This document shows positions 8,737 to 19,098 of a DNA stretch of 64,000 nucleotides, piece by piece; within the stretch, counting starts at the first letter, position 1; each line of letters starts with the position of its first letter. The notes beneath the pieces were generated by a model that worked only from the letters and a program-made list of their open reading frames with translations, did no database searches and was not told where the DNA came from. The position numbers were made by a program, and so were the translations under genes. The DNA lies in assembly GCF_003718715.1 (NCBI RefSeq), contig NZ_CP033465.1, positions 310,001 to 374,000 on the forward strand. Direction: 5' to 3'. This DNA is from Clostridium sp. JN-1 (GTDB lineage: Bacteria > Bacillota > Clostridia > Clostridiales > Clostridiaceae).

Positions 8737-9571
8737 TTAAAGTCCTCCTAACATTATCATAATTTTTTTCTGCGTTTTTTTTAACAGATAAGTTTAATAG
8801 CTGCATTGAAAGTGTTTTATATACTTCAAAATCCTCTTTTTTAAGTACAGTCATATGTTTTTTTATTGTTCCAACATCACCTCGAAGAACTGGGCCTGTA
8901 ATTGAATCAAGTATTCCCTTATCCCCTATATTTTTGATATTTTCAAAGATAAGAGGATATAGGGATTTTAATGCAATATCCTCATCGACGCCGCAGTTTA
9001 TAAGATAATTTTCACCTATACTTATTAGTGCAAGTACTAAATTTGAAACCATTACACTTGCAAGGTGGTATGATGACTTTTTATTTGAATCGATGAAAAA
9101 AACATTATTTCCAAGATCCTCAAGGAAAAGTTTGAGGTCATTAGCATATTTTTTATCACCTTCAATTGAAAAATAGATATTATTTAATTGTTTGTAGCTA
9201 TTGTATTTATCCGAAAATGGAAACATTGGATGGATTGAATATCCGAAGGCACCTTTATTTTTTATATCAGAAAAGACATTAGATGATAAGCTTCCACTGG
9301 TGTGAATTATAAGCTTATCTTTTAAATCAAAGTGTTTTATGTCATCCCAAATTTTTTCGATTTGATCATCTGGAGTCGTAATAAATAGTATATTGCTTTT
9401 TAATACTATATCTTTTAAAGTCTTATAAGCTGTAGAAGATGTAAAAATAGATGCTTCTTTTGCACTATTATAGTTTTTACTATAATAGCCTGATACATTT
9501 ATTCCTTTTGTGGAAAAGTATTTTCCAAGTGAAAAGCCTACTCTACCGGCTCCTATAAATCCTATTTTCAA
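8720..9571 (-). CDS. Rossmann-like / DUF2520 oxidoreductase of the pantothenate operon
   Basis: The 284-residue protein has an N-terminal dinucleotide-binding motif [15 protein letters not shown] and a C-terminal helical domain of the DUF2520 type ([13 protein letters not shown]). The start is taken as TTG at 9571, which follows GGAGGTGATTCA; the longer frame from 9601 has no ribosome binding site. It is first in an operon with panB and panC and overlaps panB. DUF2520 genes often sit beside pan genes, and the fold resembles ketopantoate-reductase and 3-hydroxyacid dehydrogenase families, so a dehydrogenase role in this pathway is plausible but unproven. Confidence 0.8.
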   Translation of the reverse strand: MKIGFIGAGRVGFSLGKYFSTKGINVSGYYSKNYNSAKEASIFTSSTAYKTLKDIVLKSNILFITTPDDQIEKIWDDIKHFDLKDKLIIHTSGSLSSNVFSDIKNKGAFGYSIHPMFPFSDKYNSYKQLNNIYFSIEGDKKYANDLKLFLEDLGNNVFFIDSNKKSSYHLASVMVSNLVLALISIGENYLINCGVDEDIALKSLYPLIFENIKNIGDKGILDSITGPVLRGDVGTIKKHMTVLKKEDFEVYKTLSMQLLNLSVKKNAEKNYDNVRRTLNEKNF

Positions 9572-9864
9572 TGAATCACCTCCATATTGAGGTAATGACA
9601 TAACTTTTTAGTTTTCTGTCTTATTCAAAGATATAAGCAGAATAAAAACTTAAATAAAATTAAAGGTGAAGTTCTCTAAGGATACTTCCCATCCTAAAAA
9701 TAAAGTAACACATATTATAAAATTTTACAAGAAATATTTGTAGTATATAATCTACAATTTGTAATTTAGGATGTTAATAGAGTGTGAAACAAATATTGGT
9801 AAACAATAATATAGATGATATAATTAAAATATGATAAGAATTATTAAAAAATGGGGTGATAAAG

Positions 9865-11028
9865 ATGATGGATTTTAATTATTCCATTCCAACAAGAGTA
9901 TTTTTTGGAAAAGGTAAATTAAGTGTACTTTCACAAGAGATAAAGAAATATGGATCAAGAGTTTTATTTGTATATGGCGGTGGAAGTATTAAGAGAAATG
10001 GGTTATATGATGATATTGTGAACTTATTAAAAGAAAATTCAATTGACTTTTGGGAACTTCCTGGTGTAGAACCAAATCCTAGAATAACTACTGTAAGAAA
10101 AGGTATAGAGTTATGCAGAGAAAACAATATAGAAATTGTTATTGCAGTTGGTGGAGGAAGTACAATAGATTGTTCTAAAGTTGTAGCTGCAGGCTATTAT
10201 TATGAAAAAGATCCATGGGATATTGTAAGAGCACCTTCAAGGATAAAAAAGGTATTACCTATTGCAAGTATACTAACTATTGCAGCAACTGGTTCTGAGA
10301 TGGATTCATTTGCTGTTATAACCAATATGGATACAAATGAAAAACTTGGTACAGGACATCCTGATATGGCACCTAAGTTTTCTATACTTGATCCTACATA
10401 TACATTTACTGTACCTAAAAATCAAACTGCAGCTGGAACAGCAGATATAATGAGTCATACTTTTGAAGATTATTTTAGCGGACCTAAATCAGCATTTCTA
10501 CAAAACAGAATATCAGAAGCTATTTTAAAAACATGTATAAACTATGGGAAAAAGGCTGTAGATGAACCTCAAAATTATGAGACAAGGGCAAACTTGATGT
10601 GGGCTTCAAGTTTAGCAATAAATGGGATTACTAGTTATGGTAAGGATTCAAATTGGTGTGTCCATCCAATGGAACATGAATTGAGTGCGTTTTATGATAT
10701 AACTCATGGAGTTGGTCTTGCAATTTTAACTCCCGTATGGATGAAATATATTCTTGATGATAGTACAGTGGATAAGTTTGTAGAATATGGAGTGAATGTA
10801 TGGGGATTTGATAATAACAATGATAAATATGAAATAGCAAATATGGCTATAGAAAAGACAAGAGAATTCTTTAATTTATTAGGTATTCCATCCAAATTAA
10901 GCGAAGTTGGAATTGGAGAAGATAATTTAGAAAAAATGGCTAAAGGTGCAGTAAGGTATGGTAAAATTGGAGGAATAAAAAAGTTAGATAAGAATGATGT
11001 ATTAAATATCTATAAAGCTTCACTTTAA
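9865..11028 (+). CDS. NADH-dependent butanol dehydrogenase-like iron alcohol dehydrogenase
   Basis: This 387-residue group III alcohol dehydrogenase closely resembles clostridial BdhA/BdhB. Shared features are FDYSIPT-like FNYSIPTRVFFGKGK at the start, GGGSTIDCSK for nucleotide binding, and the metal-ligand regions AAGTADIMSHTFEDY and HPMEHELSAFYDITHGVGLA with the conserved histidines. The expected reaction is butyraldehyde (or another short aldehyde) to alcohol with NADH or NADPH. GGGGTGAT lies upstream of ATG ATG; I use the first. It stands alone with its own upstream region of about 290 bases shared with the divergent pan operon. It could use the aldehyde made by the LuxC system at 39-43 kb, but that is speculation. 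Confidence 0.88.
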   Translation: MMDFNYSIPTRVFFGKGKLSVLSQEIKKYGSRVLFVYGGGSIKRNGLYDDIVNLLKENSIDFWELPGVEPNPRITTVRKGIELCRENNIEIVIAVGGGSTIDCSKVVAAGYYYEKDPWDIVRAPSRIKKVLPIASILTIAATGSEMDSFAVITNMDTNEKLGTGHPDMAPKFSILDPTYTFTVPKNQTAAGTADIMSHTFEDYFSGPKSAFLQNRISEAILKTCINYGKKAVDEPQNYETRANLMWASSLAINGITSYGKDSNWCVHPMEHELSAFYDITHGVGLAILTPVWMKYILDDSTVDKFVEYGVNVWGFDNNNDKYEIANMAIEKTREFFNLLGIPSKLSEVGIGEDNLEKMAKGAVRYGKIGGIKKLDKNDVLNIYKASL

Positions 11029-11161
11029 AGATGAAATAATTTAGTGCATTTTGAAATTAACATGCATATAAATTTAATAAATATATAAATTAAATTTGAT
11101 CGAAAAATTATATATTTAGACTAGCAGTATTATACATTATTATTTTAAAGGGGGTAAATAA

Positions 11162-12397
11162 ATGAATTTTGAAAACTTGAAAAAAACAGACAAGGATATA
11201 TTTGAGATTATAGAAAAAGAGCACTTAAGACAGGAAAATGGTATAGAACTTATAGCTTCAGAAAACTTTACAAGTAAATCAGTAATGGAAGCTATGGGAT
11301 CATTTTTAACTAATAAGTATGCAGAAGGACTTCCAGGAAAGAGATATTACGGCGGATGTCATATTGTTGATGAAGCCGAAAATTTAGCAAGAGATAGAGT
11401 TAAAAAATTATTTGGGGCAGAACATGCTAATGTTCAACCTCATTCTGGAGCTCAAGCAAATATGTCAGTTTATTCAGCAGTGCTAAAGCCAGGAGACACG
11501 GTACTCGGTATGAATTTGACACATGGAGGACATTTAACTCATGGAAGTCCTGTTAACTTTTCAGGAAAGTTATATAACTTTATACCTTATGGTGTAAATA
11601 GACAAACTGAAACTATAGATTATGATGAGATGAGAAATTTAGCATTAAAAAATAAGCCAAAGATGATAGTATCAGGAGCAAGTGCATATCCAAGGGAAAT
11701 AGATTTCGCTAGAATAAGACAAATTTGTGATGAAGTAGGAGCTTATATGATGGTTGATATGGCTCATATAGCAGGTATAGTAGCTGCGGGAAGACATATG
11801 TCACCAGTTCCATATGCAGATTTTGTAACTACTACTACTCACAAAACTTTAAGAGGTCCAAGGGGTGGAGTTATCTTATGCAAAGAAAAATATGCTAAAG
11901 AAGTAGATAAGGCAGTATTTCCTGGAATTCAAGGCGGACCACTTATGCACGTAATTGCTGCAAAGGCAGTATGTTTTGGCGAAGCGCTTAAAGATGAGTA
12001 TAAAAGTTATATAGATCAAGTTCTTAAAAATGCTAAAGTTTTAGCAGAAGAATTAAATAATTATGGATTTAAGTTAGTTAGCGGTGGTACTGATAATCAT
12101 CTTATATTGATAAACTTAACTAATAAGAATATTACTGGAAAAGATGCAGAAAAGCTTTTAGATTCTGTTGGAATCACAGTAAATAAAAATACCGTACCAT
12201 TTGAAACTTTAAGTCCTTTTATAACAAGTGGATTAAGAATTGGAACTCCAGCTGTTACTACAAGAGGATTTAAAGAAGAAGAAATGAAGAAAATTGCTTA
12301 TTTCATAAATTATGTTGTAGAAAACAGAGATAAAGATTTATCTAACATAAAGCAGGAAGTAAATGAATTGTGCAAAAAATATCCTATATATGACTAA
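11162..12397 (+). CDS. glyA: serine hydroxymethyltransferase
   Basis: GlyA interconverts serine and glycine with tetrahydrofolate, supplying methylenetetrahydrofolate. The 411 residues cover the whole family length. Visible motifs are [35 protein letters not shown] and the PLP-lysine site [28 protein letters not shown] lies before ATG. No riboswitch-like structure was recognised in the 130 bases upstream. A palindromic repeat follows at 12415-12595. Confidence 0.95.
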   Translation: MNFENLKKTDKDIFEIIEKEHLRQENGIELIASENFTSKSVMEAMGSFLTNKYAEGLPGKRYYGGCHIVDEAENLARDRVKKLFGAEHANVQPHSGAQANMSVYSAVLKPGDTVLGMNLTHGGHLTHGSPVNFSGKLYNFIPYGVNRQTETIDYDEMRNLALKNKPKMIVSGASAYPREIDFARIRQICDEVGAYMMVDMAHIAGIVAAGRHMSPVPYADFVTTTTHKTLRGPRGGVILCKEKYAKEVDKAVFPGIQGGPLMHVIAAKAVCFGEALKDEYKSYIDQVLKNAKVLAEELNNYGFKLVSGGTDNHLILINLTNKNITGKDAEKLLDSVGITVNKNTVPFETLSPFITSGLRIGTPAVTTRGFKEEEMKKIAYFINYVVENRDKDLSNIKQEVNELCKKYPIYD

Positions 12398-12414
12398 TTA
12401 AAAATATAGAGAAA

Positions 12415-12595
12415 ATAGGAGACAGAGGACATAGGACAGAGAAGGAGGTTTTTTCTCCGCTGCGCTTACGAAAAATCTTTAATTAAATTTTTTATATCTC
12501 GTTTCGCTAAAGCGAAACATTGCTAACTTATATAAATTTAAAGATTTTTTTGCGTTAGCAAAAAATCAACCTTTATTGTCCTCTGTCCTCTGTAT
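12415..12595. repeat. 180-bp palindromic intergenic repeat with GACAGAGGACA arms
   Basis: Outer arms GACAGAGGACATAGGACAGA and TGTCCTCTGTCCTCTGT are inverted. Further in, AAATCTTTAA pairs with TTTAAAGATTT, and a compact CGTTTCGCTAAAGCGAAAC hairpin is at the centre. It has no coding potential and looks like a miniature mobile or REP-type repeat. It lies between glyA and manA and ends about 20 bases before the manA start, so it would be transcribed with manA leader sequence if the promoter lies upstream. Confidence 0.75.
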
Positions 12596-12615
12596 CCATA
12601 GAGGGAGGAATTATT

Positions 12616-13596
12616 GTGTATCCGTTAAAGTTTGAAAAATTATATTATGAAAAAGTATGGGGAGGGAGAGATCTTGAATTATTCAGGGATGATCTTCCGG
12701 ATGGAAAGATAGGTGAAAGCTGGGACGTAGCTTGTCATCCCCACGGCACAAGTATAATTTCAAATGGGAAATTTAAAGGTTATAGACTAGATAAACTTAT
12801 AGAAGAACAGGGAAATAATATACTTGGAACAAAGATTTCGAAAGATAGGTTTCCACTACTTATTAAACTTATAAATGCTTCTGATAAATTATCAATACAA
12901 GTGCATCCTGATGACAAATATGCTGGTAAAGTTGAAAATGAATCAGGTAAAACAGAAGCATGGTATGTAGTAGAAGCTTTTGAAGGTGCAAGTTTAATAG
13001 TTGGGACTAAGGATGGATGCAGTAGGGAAGAATTTAAAAAGGCAGTTTTAAATGGTAATGTTGAAAAGTACTTAAATAGAGTACCTGTAAAAAAGGGTGA
13101 CATTTATTTTATAAAAAGTGGAATGGTCCATGCTATATGTAAAGGTGTTATCATTGCTGAAATACAGCAAAATAGTGATATAACCTATAGAGTATATGAT
13201 TATAACAGGGGAAGGGAGCTTCACATTGACAATGCACTTGATGTTATAGACTTTAGTTTAAGAGGAGAAAAAAGTAGAGGAATTAATATAAGGATGGATG
13301 GATATATAAAAACATATGCATGCTTGTCAAAAAAATTTTCTCTTGAGTTATATGATGTAAATGAATATTTTTCAGAAGACAGCGATCTAGAGAGATTTTA
13401 CATATTTACTTGTGTAGATGGAAGCGGAAAACTTACATATTTAAATGGAAAAGAAAAAATTTATAAGGGTGAAAGTCTCCTAATTCCAGCATCACTTGGA
13501 AAGTATAAATTTGAAGGAAAAATGAAATTACTGAAAAGTTATGTCCCTGATATATCTAAGGTTGAGCATGATATATTAAGTCAGATAGAAAAATAA
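12616..13596 (+). CDS. manA: mannose-6-phosphate isomerase, class I (short form)
   Basis: The 326-residue protein interconverts mannose 6-phosphate and fructose 6-phosphate. It shows the cupin metal site IQVHPDDKYAG and KTEAWYV, and GMVHAICKGV / AEIQQNSDITYRVYDY, as in the short bacterial phosphomannose isomerases. The start is GTG after AGGGAGGAATTATT. The right copy of the 1,240-bp element begins 23 bases after the stop. Confidence 0.92.
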   Translation: MYPLKFEKLYYEKVWGGRDLELFRDDLPDGKIGESWDVACHPHGTSIISNGKFKGYRLDKLIEEQGNNILGTKISKDRFPLLIKLINASDKLSIQVHPDDKYAGKVENESGKTEAWYVVEAFEGASLIVGTKDGCSREEFKKAVLNGNVEKYLNRVPVKKGDIYFIKSGMVHAICKGVIIAEIQQNSDITYRVYDYNRGRELHIDNALDVIDFSLRGEKSRGINIRMDGYIKTYACLSKKFSLELYDVNEYFSEDSDLERFYIFTCVDGSGKLTYLNGKEKIYKGESLLIPASLGKYKFEGKMKLLKSYVPDISKVEHDILSQIEK

Positions 13597-13619
13597 CGCC
13601 TATTGGAGTTTATTGCAAT

Positions 13620-14859
13620 CTACAATTCATAACTTGCATATATTGCGTATCAAGCATTGCATTGCAGCAAAATAAATTCAAACTGCATCGGCTGATATAT
13701 GCCTCAAAGAACCTGCCGCTTCACCAAAAGTTCTAATAATTGTTTTATTTAAAAATGTCTACCTTTTCGCATGTGCCGTCCTGGCACGCTCAAAGCCCGG
13801 ATCGTCCTGATCCGAATTACGACATTTTTAAATAAAACAATAAAGAACTTTAAGGTTTGCTCCAATGTTCTTTAAGGCATATATCAGCTTTCTGCAGTTT
13901 AAATTTATTTTTGCTTAAGCGTAATTTACAATACAAAATGCTAACTGTACCATCTGTATATATTAGTATTATAAATTATGTTGAAGTAATTATAAATACT
14001 TATCTTGCACTTACTAAGGCTGAAAAGCCCTCAGGTCGATAGACCATTAATTTTATACTTAGTTTTATTTGCTACAAAAGCTTTAAGAAAATCAATAATA
14101 AAATGCGCAGCATCGGAATTTTAAATTTTATTAATCAGTATCAATAATTATTTGTAATAATTCACTAAAAATTTTTCTTAACCTTTCAGCTAAATTTTTA
14201 TCATGTCAAATAATCCACCTGATGATTCATATATATTAATTCTACGATATTACGAAAGAAATACATACAGAATAAGATTTACAGTTACACTTGCGATTTG
14301 AGCATGAAAATCAGAGCCTCATCGTCTAAGTTTTAGATTAATTTAATTACATACATAAAAATCCACAAAAATATATATTTCAAGAGACTATCGTCTCAAA
14401 ATCACTAAACGAATTATTCCACTTATGATATATAATTTGCTGATTTAAATCTATTTTTATTATGTTTTATCAGCCATTTAAATAAGCAAATATATACAAT
14501 ACTTAATGGAACATTTGTATAAATTGATGTATAAAATATTGTTAACAGTTATATACGTGATAAGGACAAACTTGGCTCATACGCAAAGGTATACTTGCAA
14601 ACTGAAGGCACATTTAAAAAGTTTTTTACAGTTCTTAGCGAAGTCTTTTGGAAAAGTTTTAGTAGATTATATATGTTTGAGCTTTGCGAGTTTATATAAT
14701 CTGCTTAAATTTTCAAAAGACGAGCTTAGAAATGTTAAAACTTTTTTAAAGTGCTGAAGTTTGTGAGTATACCTTGGAGTATGAGTTAAGTTTGTCCTTA
14801 TGCTGCATATATCTAACAACAATGCTTGATACGCAATATATGCATATTACGAATTGCAG
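13620..14859 (+). mobile_element. 1,240-bp non-coding hairpin element, right copy
   Basis: It is a near-identical reverse complement of 5794-7033, with a handful of substitutions and the same length. The ends are CTACAATTCATAACTTGCAT and ATGCATATTACGAATTGCAG. Flanking 9-mers TATTGCAAT (13611-13619) and TATAGCAAT (14860-14868) match at eight of nine positions and may be a target-site duplication. Twin hairpins GTGCC-GTCCT-GGCAC (13773-13787) and GGATC-GTCCT-GATCC (13799-13813) sit in the tip of hairpin B. Another small hairpin is GGTC-GATA-GACC near 14034-14045. No transposase gene is present. Confidence 0.75.
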
Positions 14860-14943
14860 TATAGCAATATGCAGTCTTTACATATTAAAAGGCTATTTGG
14901 TAATACTATAAGTAAATTATTAACCGTTAAGAGGAAACCTATA

Positions 14944-16029
14944 ATGATACGATTGAGCAATCATCAACTTTTTACATTAATGCTAACATTTGAAATAGGA
15001 AGTACAACACTTTTTGCACTTGGAATAGATGCAAAGCAAGATGCATGGATTGTAATATTGATTGCATTATTAATTGGAACAGGGTTCATTTGGGTTTATA
15101 CAGAATTGCAAAATTCATTTCCAGATAAAAATTTTGTTGAAATAATTATTGCCATATTGGGAAAGCTATTTGGAATTCCACTTGTATGTCTTTATATACT
15201 TTCTTGTTTATGGGTAACATCAAGAAATCTTCGTGAATTTGGAGAACTTATAAAAATAACAATACTTCCTAAAACACCATTGTGGATTATCTTATTTTTA
15301 TTTTTACTTGTAAGTATATATACATTAATTAAAGGAACTGAAACATTGGCTAGAGCAAGTGAAATAATTCTCCCAATTCTCATCTTTTCTATAGTTTTGG
15401 CTTATATTTTTTTAGCTTTATCAAAAAAGTTAGATTTTAAAAGACTAATGCCAATTGCACCTAATGGAATTATGCCAATAATTAAAGCAGTACCAAGTGT
15501 AGCTATGTTTCCATTTGGAGAAATGTATATATTTCTCATGTATTGGCGCTATGCAGCTAAAAAAGAAGACGTTAGAAAAGTTTCGATGAAAGTGATTTTA
15601 TTATCAGGTATATTACTTACCTTGTCTTCTATTGTAAATATAGGTGTGCTAGGTGCTAAGTATACTGCTATTACAACTATACCATTTGTAGAAACAATAA
15701 AACTTATAAATATAGAAAATATAATAACAAATATAGATAGCATAGCAATAATCATAATATTTTTCGGCGGATTTTTTAAAATGTCTGTTTATTTAAATGC
15801 TACTATTTTGGCTTTAAAGAGCTTGTTTAAAACTGAAAAGTACAAACTTATACTTTTCATATTTAGCGCTATTTTATTTTGGTTTTCGATAGTATTTGAA
15901 AAAAATTATATGTATCATAAATGGATGTTCCCGTTTGATTCACTTTATTTTCAAATTATTTATTCTAATGTATTTCCTTTACTTTTACTAATAGTGTATT
16001 TGATTAAAAAGAAAAGAGCTGAATTATAA
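14944..16029 (+). CDS. gerKB: spore germination permease, GerAB/GerKB family (first copy)
   Basis: The 361-residue integral membrane protein has about ten helices and belongs to the GerAB amino-acid-permease-like B subunits of spore germinant receptors, in the spore inner membrane. I use the ATG at 14944 (MIRLSNHQLF), with AAGAGGA at proper spacing. The longer frame starts with a TTG inside the 1,240-bp element and has no ribosome binding site. The element ends 85 bases before this start, so it may have replaced or brought the operon's promoter. It is the first gene of a six-gene receptor operon to 20450. Confidence 0.85.
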   Translation: MIRLSNHQLFTLMLTFEIGSTTLFALGIDAKQDAWIVILIALLIGTGFIWVYTELQNSFPDKNFVEIIIAILGKLFGIPLVCLYILSCLWVTSRNLREFGELIKITILPKTPLWIILFLFLLVSIYTLIKGTETLARASEIILPILIFSIVLAYIFLALSKKLDFKRLMPIAPNGIMPIIKAVPSVAMFPFGEMYIFLMYWRYAAKKEDVRKVSMKVILLSGILLTLSSIVNIGVLGAKYTAITTIPFVETIKLINIENIITNIDSIAIIIIFFGGFFKMSVYLNATILALKSLFKTEKYKLILFIFSAILFWFSIVFEKNYMYHKWMFPFDSLYFQIIYSNVFPLLLLIVYLIKKKRAEL

Positions 16030-16056
16030 AATTTTTAGTTTTTGGAAGTGATTTTT

Positions 16057-16275
16057 ATGAAAATCATTCAACTTTTACAAAAGCAATTTGAAGGAAGAGG
16101 AATCTTTCCAACCTTCTTTAGTATAGTTTCGTGGGTGTATTTAGTTATCATACTATCATATATAATGTGTCAGTTTTTACTATACGTTTTTAGAGTCAAA
16201 TGTAATGATAAAAATTTTTTTGATAACCTTAAAGAAAGTCCTGGTAAAGATAATAAGAATAAAATTAAAAGTTAA
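16057..16275 (+). CDS. small single-helix membrane protein in the germination operon
   Basis: A 72-residue product has an amphipathic N-terminus, one membrane helix (FFSIVSWVYLVIILSYIM) and a charged tail. GGAAGTGA precedes the ATG at 16057, which I prefer to the GTG-type start 15 bases upstream. It lies 27 bases after the first B subunit and 15 before the A subunit, so it is probably part of the operon. The family is not recognised. An accessory or degenerate D-type subunit is possible. Confidence 0.6.
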   Translation: MKIIQLLQKQFEGRGIFPTFFSIVSWVYLVIILSYIMCQFLLYVFRVKCNDKNFFDNLKESPGKDNKNKIKS

Positions 16276-16290
16276 GTAAGAGGAAAAAAG

Positions 16291-17898
16291 ATGTTTAAGT
16301 ATATATATAAGAAATTAAATTTTATAAGACTTAAAAATTTAGGGATTTTAGATGAAAATATAGAAGATAACACTGAACAAGTTAAACTTTCATGTGATCT
16401 TAACGAAAACATAAAGATTTTAAAGAATATATTAGGCGGCAGTGATGATATAGTTTATCGCGCATTTTCATTTGGTGAAAATAATAAAATGAATGCTGCT
16501 ATAATATTCTTGTCAGATATGGTCAAGGGTTCCTCAGTAAATAATATCATGATGCAATTATTTAATTATAATAAACTCAATAATATGGAAATTAAAGTTG
16601 AACTCAATGACATGGATATCATAAAAAGTAACATTATTTCTGTAGGCGAAGTTAATAAAACACAATATATAAATGAAGTTGTAGATGGCTGTTTATCAGG
16701 AGATGCTGTATTGCTTATTGATGGATTAGATGAAAGTCTTATTATCTATTCAAGAGACTATAAAGGACGCAGGGTTGAAGAATCAAAAACAGAAGCTGTT
16801 GTTAGAGGTCCTAGGGAAGGATTTTCAGAAAATATATCTATAAATATATCATTATTGCGTCATAAAATAAGAAATCCAAATTTAACCTTCAAGTCTATTC
16901 GAATTGGAAGGCAGACTAGAACTAGTATATATATTGTATATTTAAAGGGAATTGCTAATCCCAAACTTGTAGGGGAAGTATGCAAAAGACTAAAAAGGAT
17001 AAATACTGATGCTATTTTAGAATCAGGATACATTGAACAGTTTATAGAAGATACACCATATTCAATTTTTCCAACTGTGGGTAACTCTGAAAAACCAGAT
17101 ACTGCAGCTGCTAAAATATTAGAAGGAAAAGTAGGCATTTTAGTTGATGGAACTCCATTTATTTTAACAGTACCAATGCTATTTATTGAAGGATTTCAAA
17201 ATGCAGAAGACTATTACTCAAGAACATATTATTCTTCTATCTTGAGAATACTTAGGTTTATTTGTTTTATTATAACAATATTATTACCAGCAACATATGT
17301 AATGTTAGCAGCTTTTCATCAGGAACTTATACCTACTACCCTATTATTTACTATAGCTGCAGGTCGTGAAGGAGTTCCATTTCCAGCAATAATGGAAGCT
17401 GGTTTAATGGTAATAACATTTGAAATTTTGAGAGAAGCAGGAGTAAGACTTCCACGTCCTATAGGTCAGGCAGTTAGTATTGTTGGAGCACTTGTAATAG
17501 GTCAGGCAGCGGTATCTGCAGGACTTGTAGGAGGAATCTTAGTTATAGTTGTTGCACTTACGGGAGTTTCCAGCTTTGTAGTTCCAGTTTTTACAGATAC
17601 AGCATCAATACTCAGAATAATATTATTAATATTATCTGGAACTTTAGGTATATTTGGAGTAGGACTTGGATTACTTGTTACACTTATCCATGTTGTATCT
17701 ATAAGGTCATTTGGAACGCCGTATTTATCTCCGCTGGCACCCCTTGAAAAGGATGATCTCAAGGATTCATTTATAAGAACTCATATGTGGAAAATGTCTA
17801 AAAGACCTCATAATATTGGAGTTAAAAATATTAAAAGACAAGGAGAAAATTTAAAGCCAGAACCACCTAAAGATGATGATAAGCTTAAAAATGTCTAA
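16291..17898 (+). CDS. gerKA: spore germinant receptor A subunit (GerA/GerKA family)
   Basis: The 535-residue protein has a soluble N-terminal half, then four or five membrane helices from about residue 310. Family-conserved segments include DGTPFILTVPMLFIEGFQ just before the membrane part and GREGVPFPAIMEAGLMV within it. The A subunit forms the core of the receptor that senses nutrients and triggers release of dipicolinic acid. It sits between B-type and C-type genes as expected. Confidence 0.92.
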   Translation: MFKYIYKKLNFIRLKNLGILDENIEDNTEQVKLSCDLNENIKILKNILGGSDDIVYRAFSFGENNKMNAAIIFLSDMVKGSSVNNIMMQLFNYNKLNNMEIKVELNDMDIIKSNIISVGEVNKTQYINEVVDGCLSGDAVLLIDGLDESLIIYSRDYKGRRVEESKTEAVVRGPREGFSENISINISLLRHKIRNPNLTFKSIRIGRQTRTSIYIVYLKGIANPKLVGEVCKRLKRINTDAILESGYIEQFIEDTPYSIFPTVGNSEKPDTAAAKILEGKVGILVDGTPFILTVPMLFIEGFQNAEDYYSRTYYSSILRILRFICFIITILLPATYVMLAAFHQELIPTTLLFTIAAGREGVPFPAIMEAGLMVITFEILREAGVRLPRPIGQAVSIVGALVIGQAAVSAGLVGGILVIVVALTGVSSFVVPVFTDTASILRIILLILSGTLGIFGVGLGLLVTLIHVVSIRSFGTPYLSPLAPLEKDDLKDSFIRTHMWKMSKRPHNIGVKNIKRQGENLKPEPPKDDDKLKNV

Positions 17899-17919
17899 GT
17901 TAAATTAGGGGTGAATTTA

Positions 17920-19086
17920 GTGAAAAAGTATGTAAAAATTATAATATTAATCATGATTTCATTAAGTTTAACTTCTTGTTGGGATGCTCGTGAACTAAAT
18001 AAACTAGCTATTGTGATGGGGATTGGTATTGACAAGATAGATAACTTAAGTAATGTTCAAACAACCATTCAAATTGCTAAGGTGCTCGGAATAAAATCTC
18101 CTGCAGAAAATGCAGAAGGAGTTGGTCAAAACAATAAATTTTTAAATTTAAAAGGAGAAGGGATTACTATATTTGATGCTATAAAATCCATAAATAGAGA
18201 ATTAAATAGAACTCTTTTTTTCCCACATAATCAAGTTATAATATTTGGTAAGAGTGCTGCTGAAGAAGGAATAGATAAATATATTGATTTTTTTATGCGA
18301 AATAGAGAAACACGTCTTTCAGAATGGATAATTGTATCTGATGGAACTGCAGCTGAAATACTAAAATCCAATCCCAATATTGAATCAACTACAGGAAGAA
18401 ATATAGGAGAATTAATTGAAAATCAAAAGAATATATCAGAAGTACCTAATGTGGATTTAAAGGAATTTTCACAAAAATTAATGAGTAAAACAACAGCTCC
18501 TGTTGCACCTATAATTAAAGTGGGTAAAGATGAAAAAAGAAATACATTATACCTTACAAGTACAGCAGTATTTAATAAAGAAAAAATGATTGGAGTTTTA
18601 AATAAGACAGAAACAAGGGGTTTTTTGTGGGGGACTGGCAATATGAATGGTGAGGTCAGTATAATAAATATGCCAGATGGTAATGGAAAAGTGAGTATTG
18701 AAATAAGAAATGTTAAATCTAAAATAATACCAGCAGTTAAAAGTGATGGAGTATATATAACCATGAAAATAGATGAAAGAGGAGACATATCTGAAAATAC
18801 CTCTTCTGAAGATGAGTCTAATCCAGAGATTATCAAAAAATTTGAAAGAATTCAAGAAGACGTAATAAAAAAAGAAGTAATATCAACACTCGAAAAAGCA
18901 AGACAAATTAATGCTGATGTATTTGGATTTGGCGATATTATATATATGTACCATCCAAAAGAATGGAATAAAATGCAGACTAACTGGCAAGAAAATTTTA
19001 AAAACATTAAAGTTAATGTAAATGTTAAAGCAAGTATAGAACGAAGCGGGAAAATAATAAAATCAATTAAGTCAAAGGATATATAA
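17920..19086 (+). CDS. gerKC: germinant receptor C subunit lipoprotein (Ger(x)C family)
   Basis: The 388-residue lipoprotein has a signal peptide with lipobox LTSC followed by WDARELN, the hallmark start of mature GerC proteins. The remainder shows the family pattern, including SEWIIVSDG and the C-terminal conserved DVFGFGDIIY. The start is GTG at 17920, preceded by AGGGGTGA; an in-frame GTG nine bases upstream overlaps that site. It is anchored to the outer face of the spore inner membrane. Confidence 0.9.
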   Translation: MKKYVKIIILIMISLSLTSCWDARELNKLAIVMGIGIDKIDNLSNVQTTIQIAKVLGIKSPAENAEGVGQNNKFLNLKGEGITIFDAIKSINRELNRTLFFPHNQVIIFGKSAAEEGIDKYIDFFMRNRETRLSEWIIVSDGTAAEILKSNPNIESTTGRNIGELIENQKNISEVPNVDLKEFSQKLMSKTTAPVAPIIKVGKDEKRNTLYLTSTAVFNKEKMIGVLNKTETRGFLWGTGNMNGEVSIINMPDGNGKVSIEIRNVKSKIIPAVKSDGVYITMKIDERGDISENTSSEDESNPEIIKKFERIQEDVIKKEVISTLEKARQINADVFGFGDIIYMYHPKEWNKMQTNWQENFKNIKVNVNVKASIERSGKIIKSIKSKDI

Positions 19087-19098
19087 AGAGGTTTAAAG

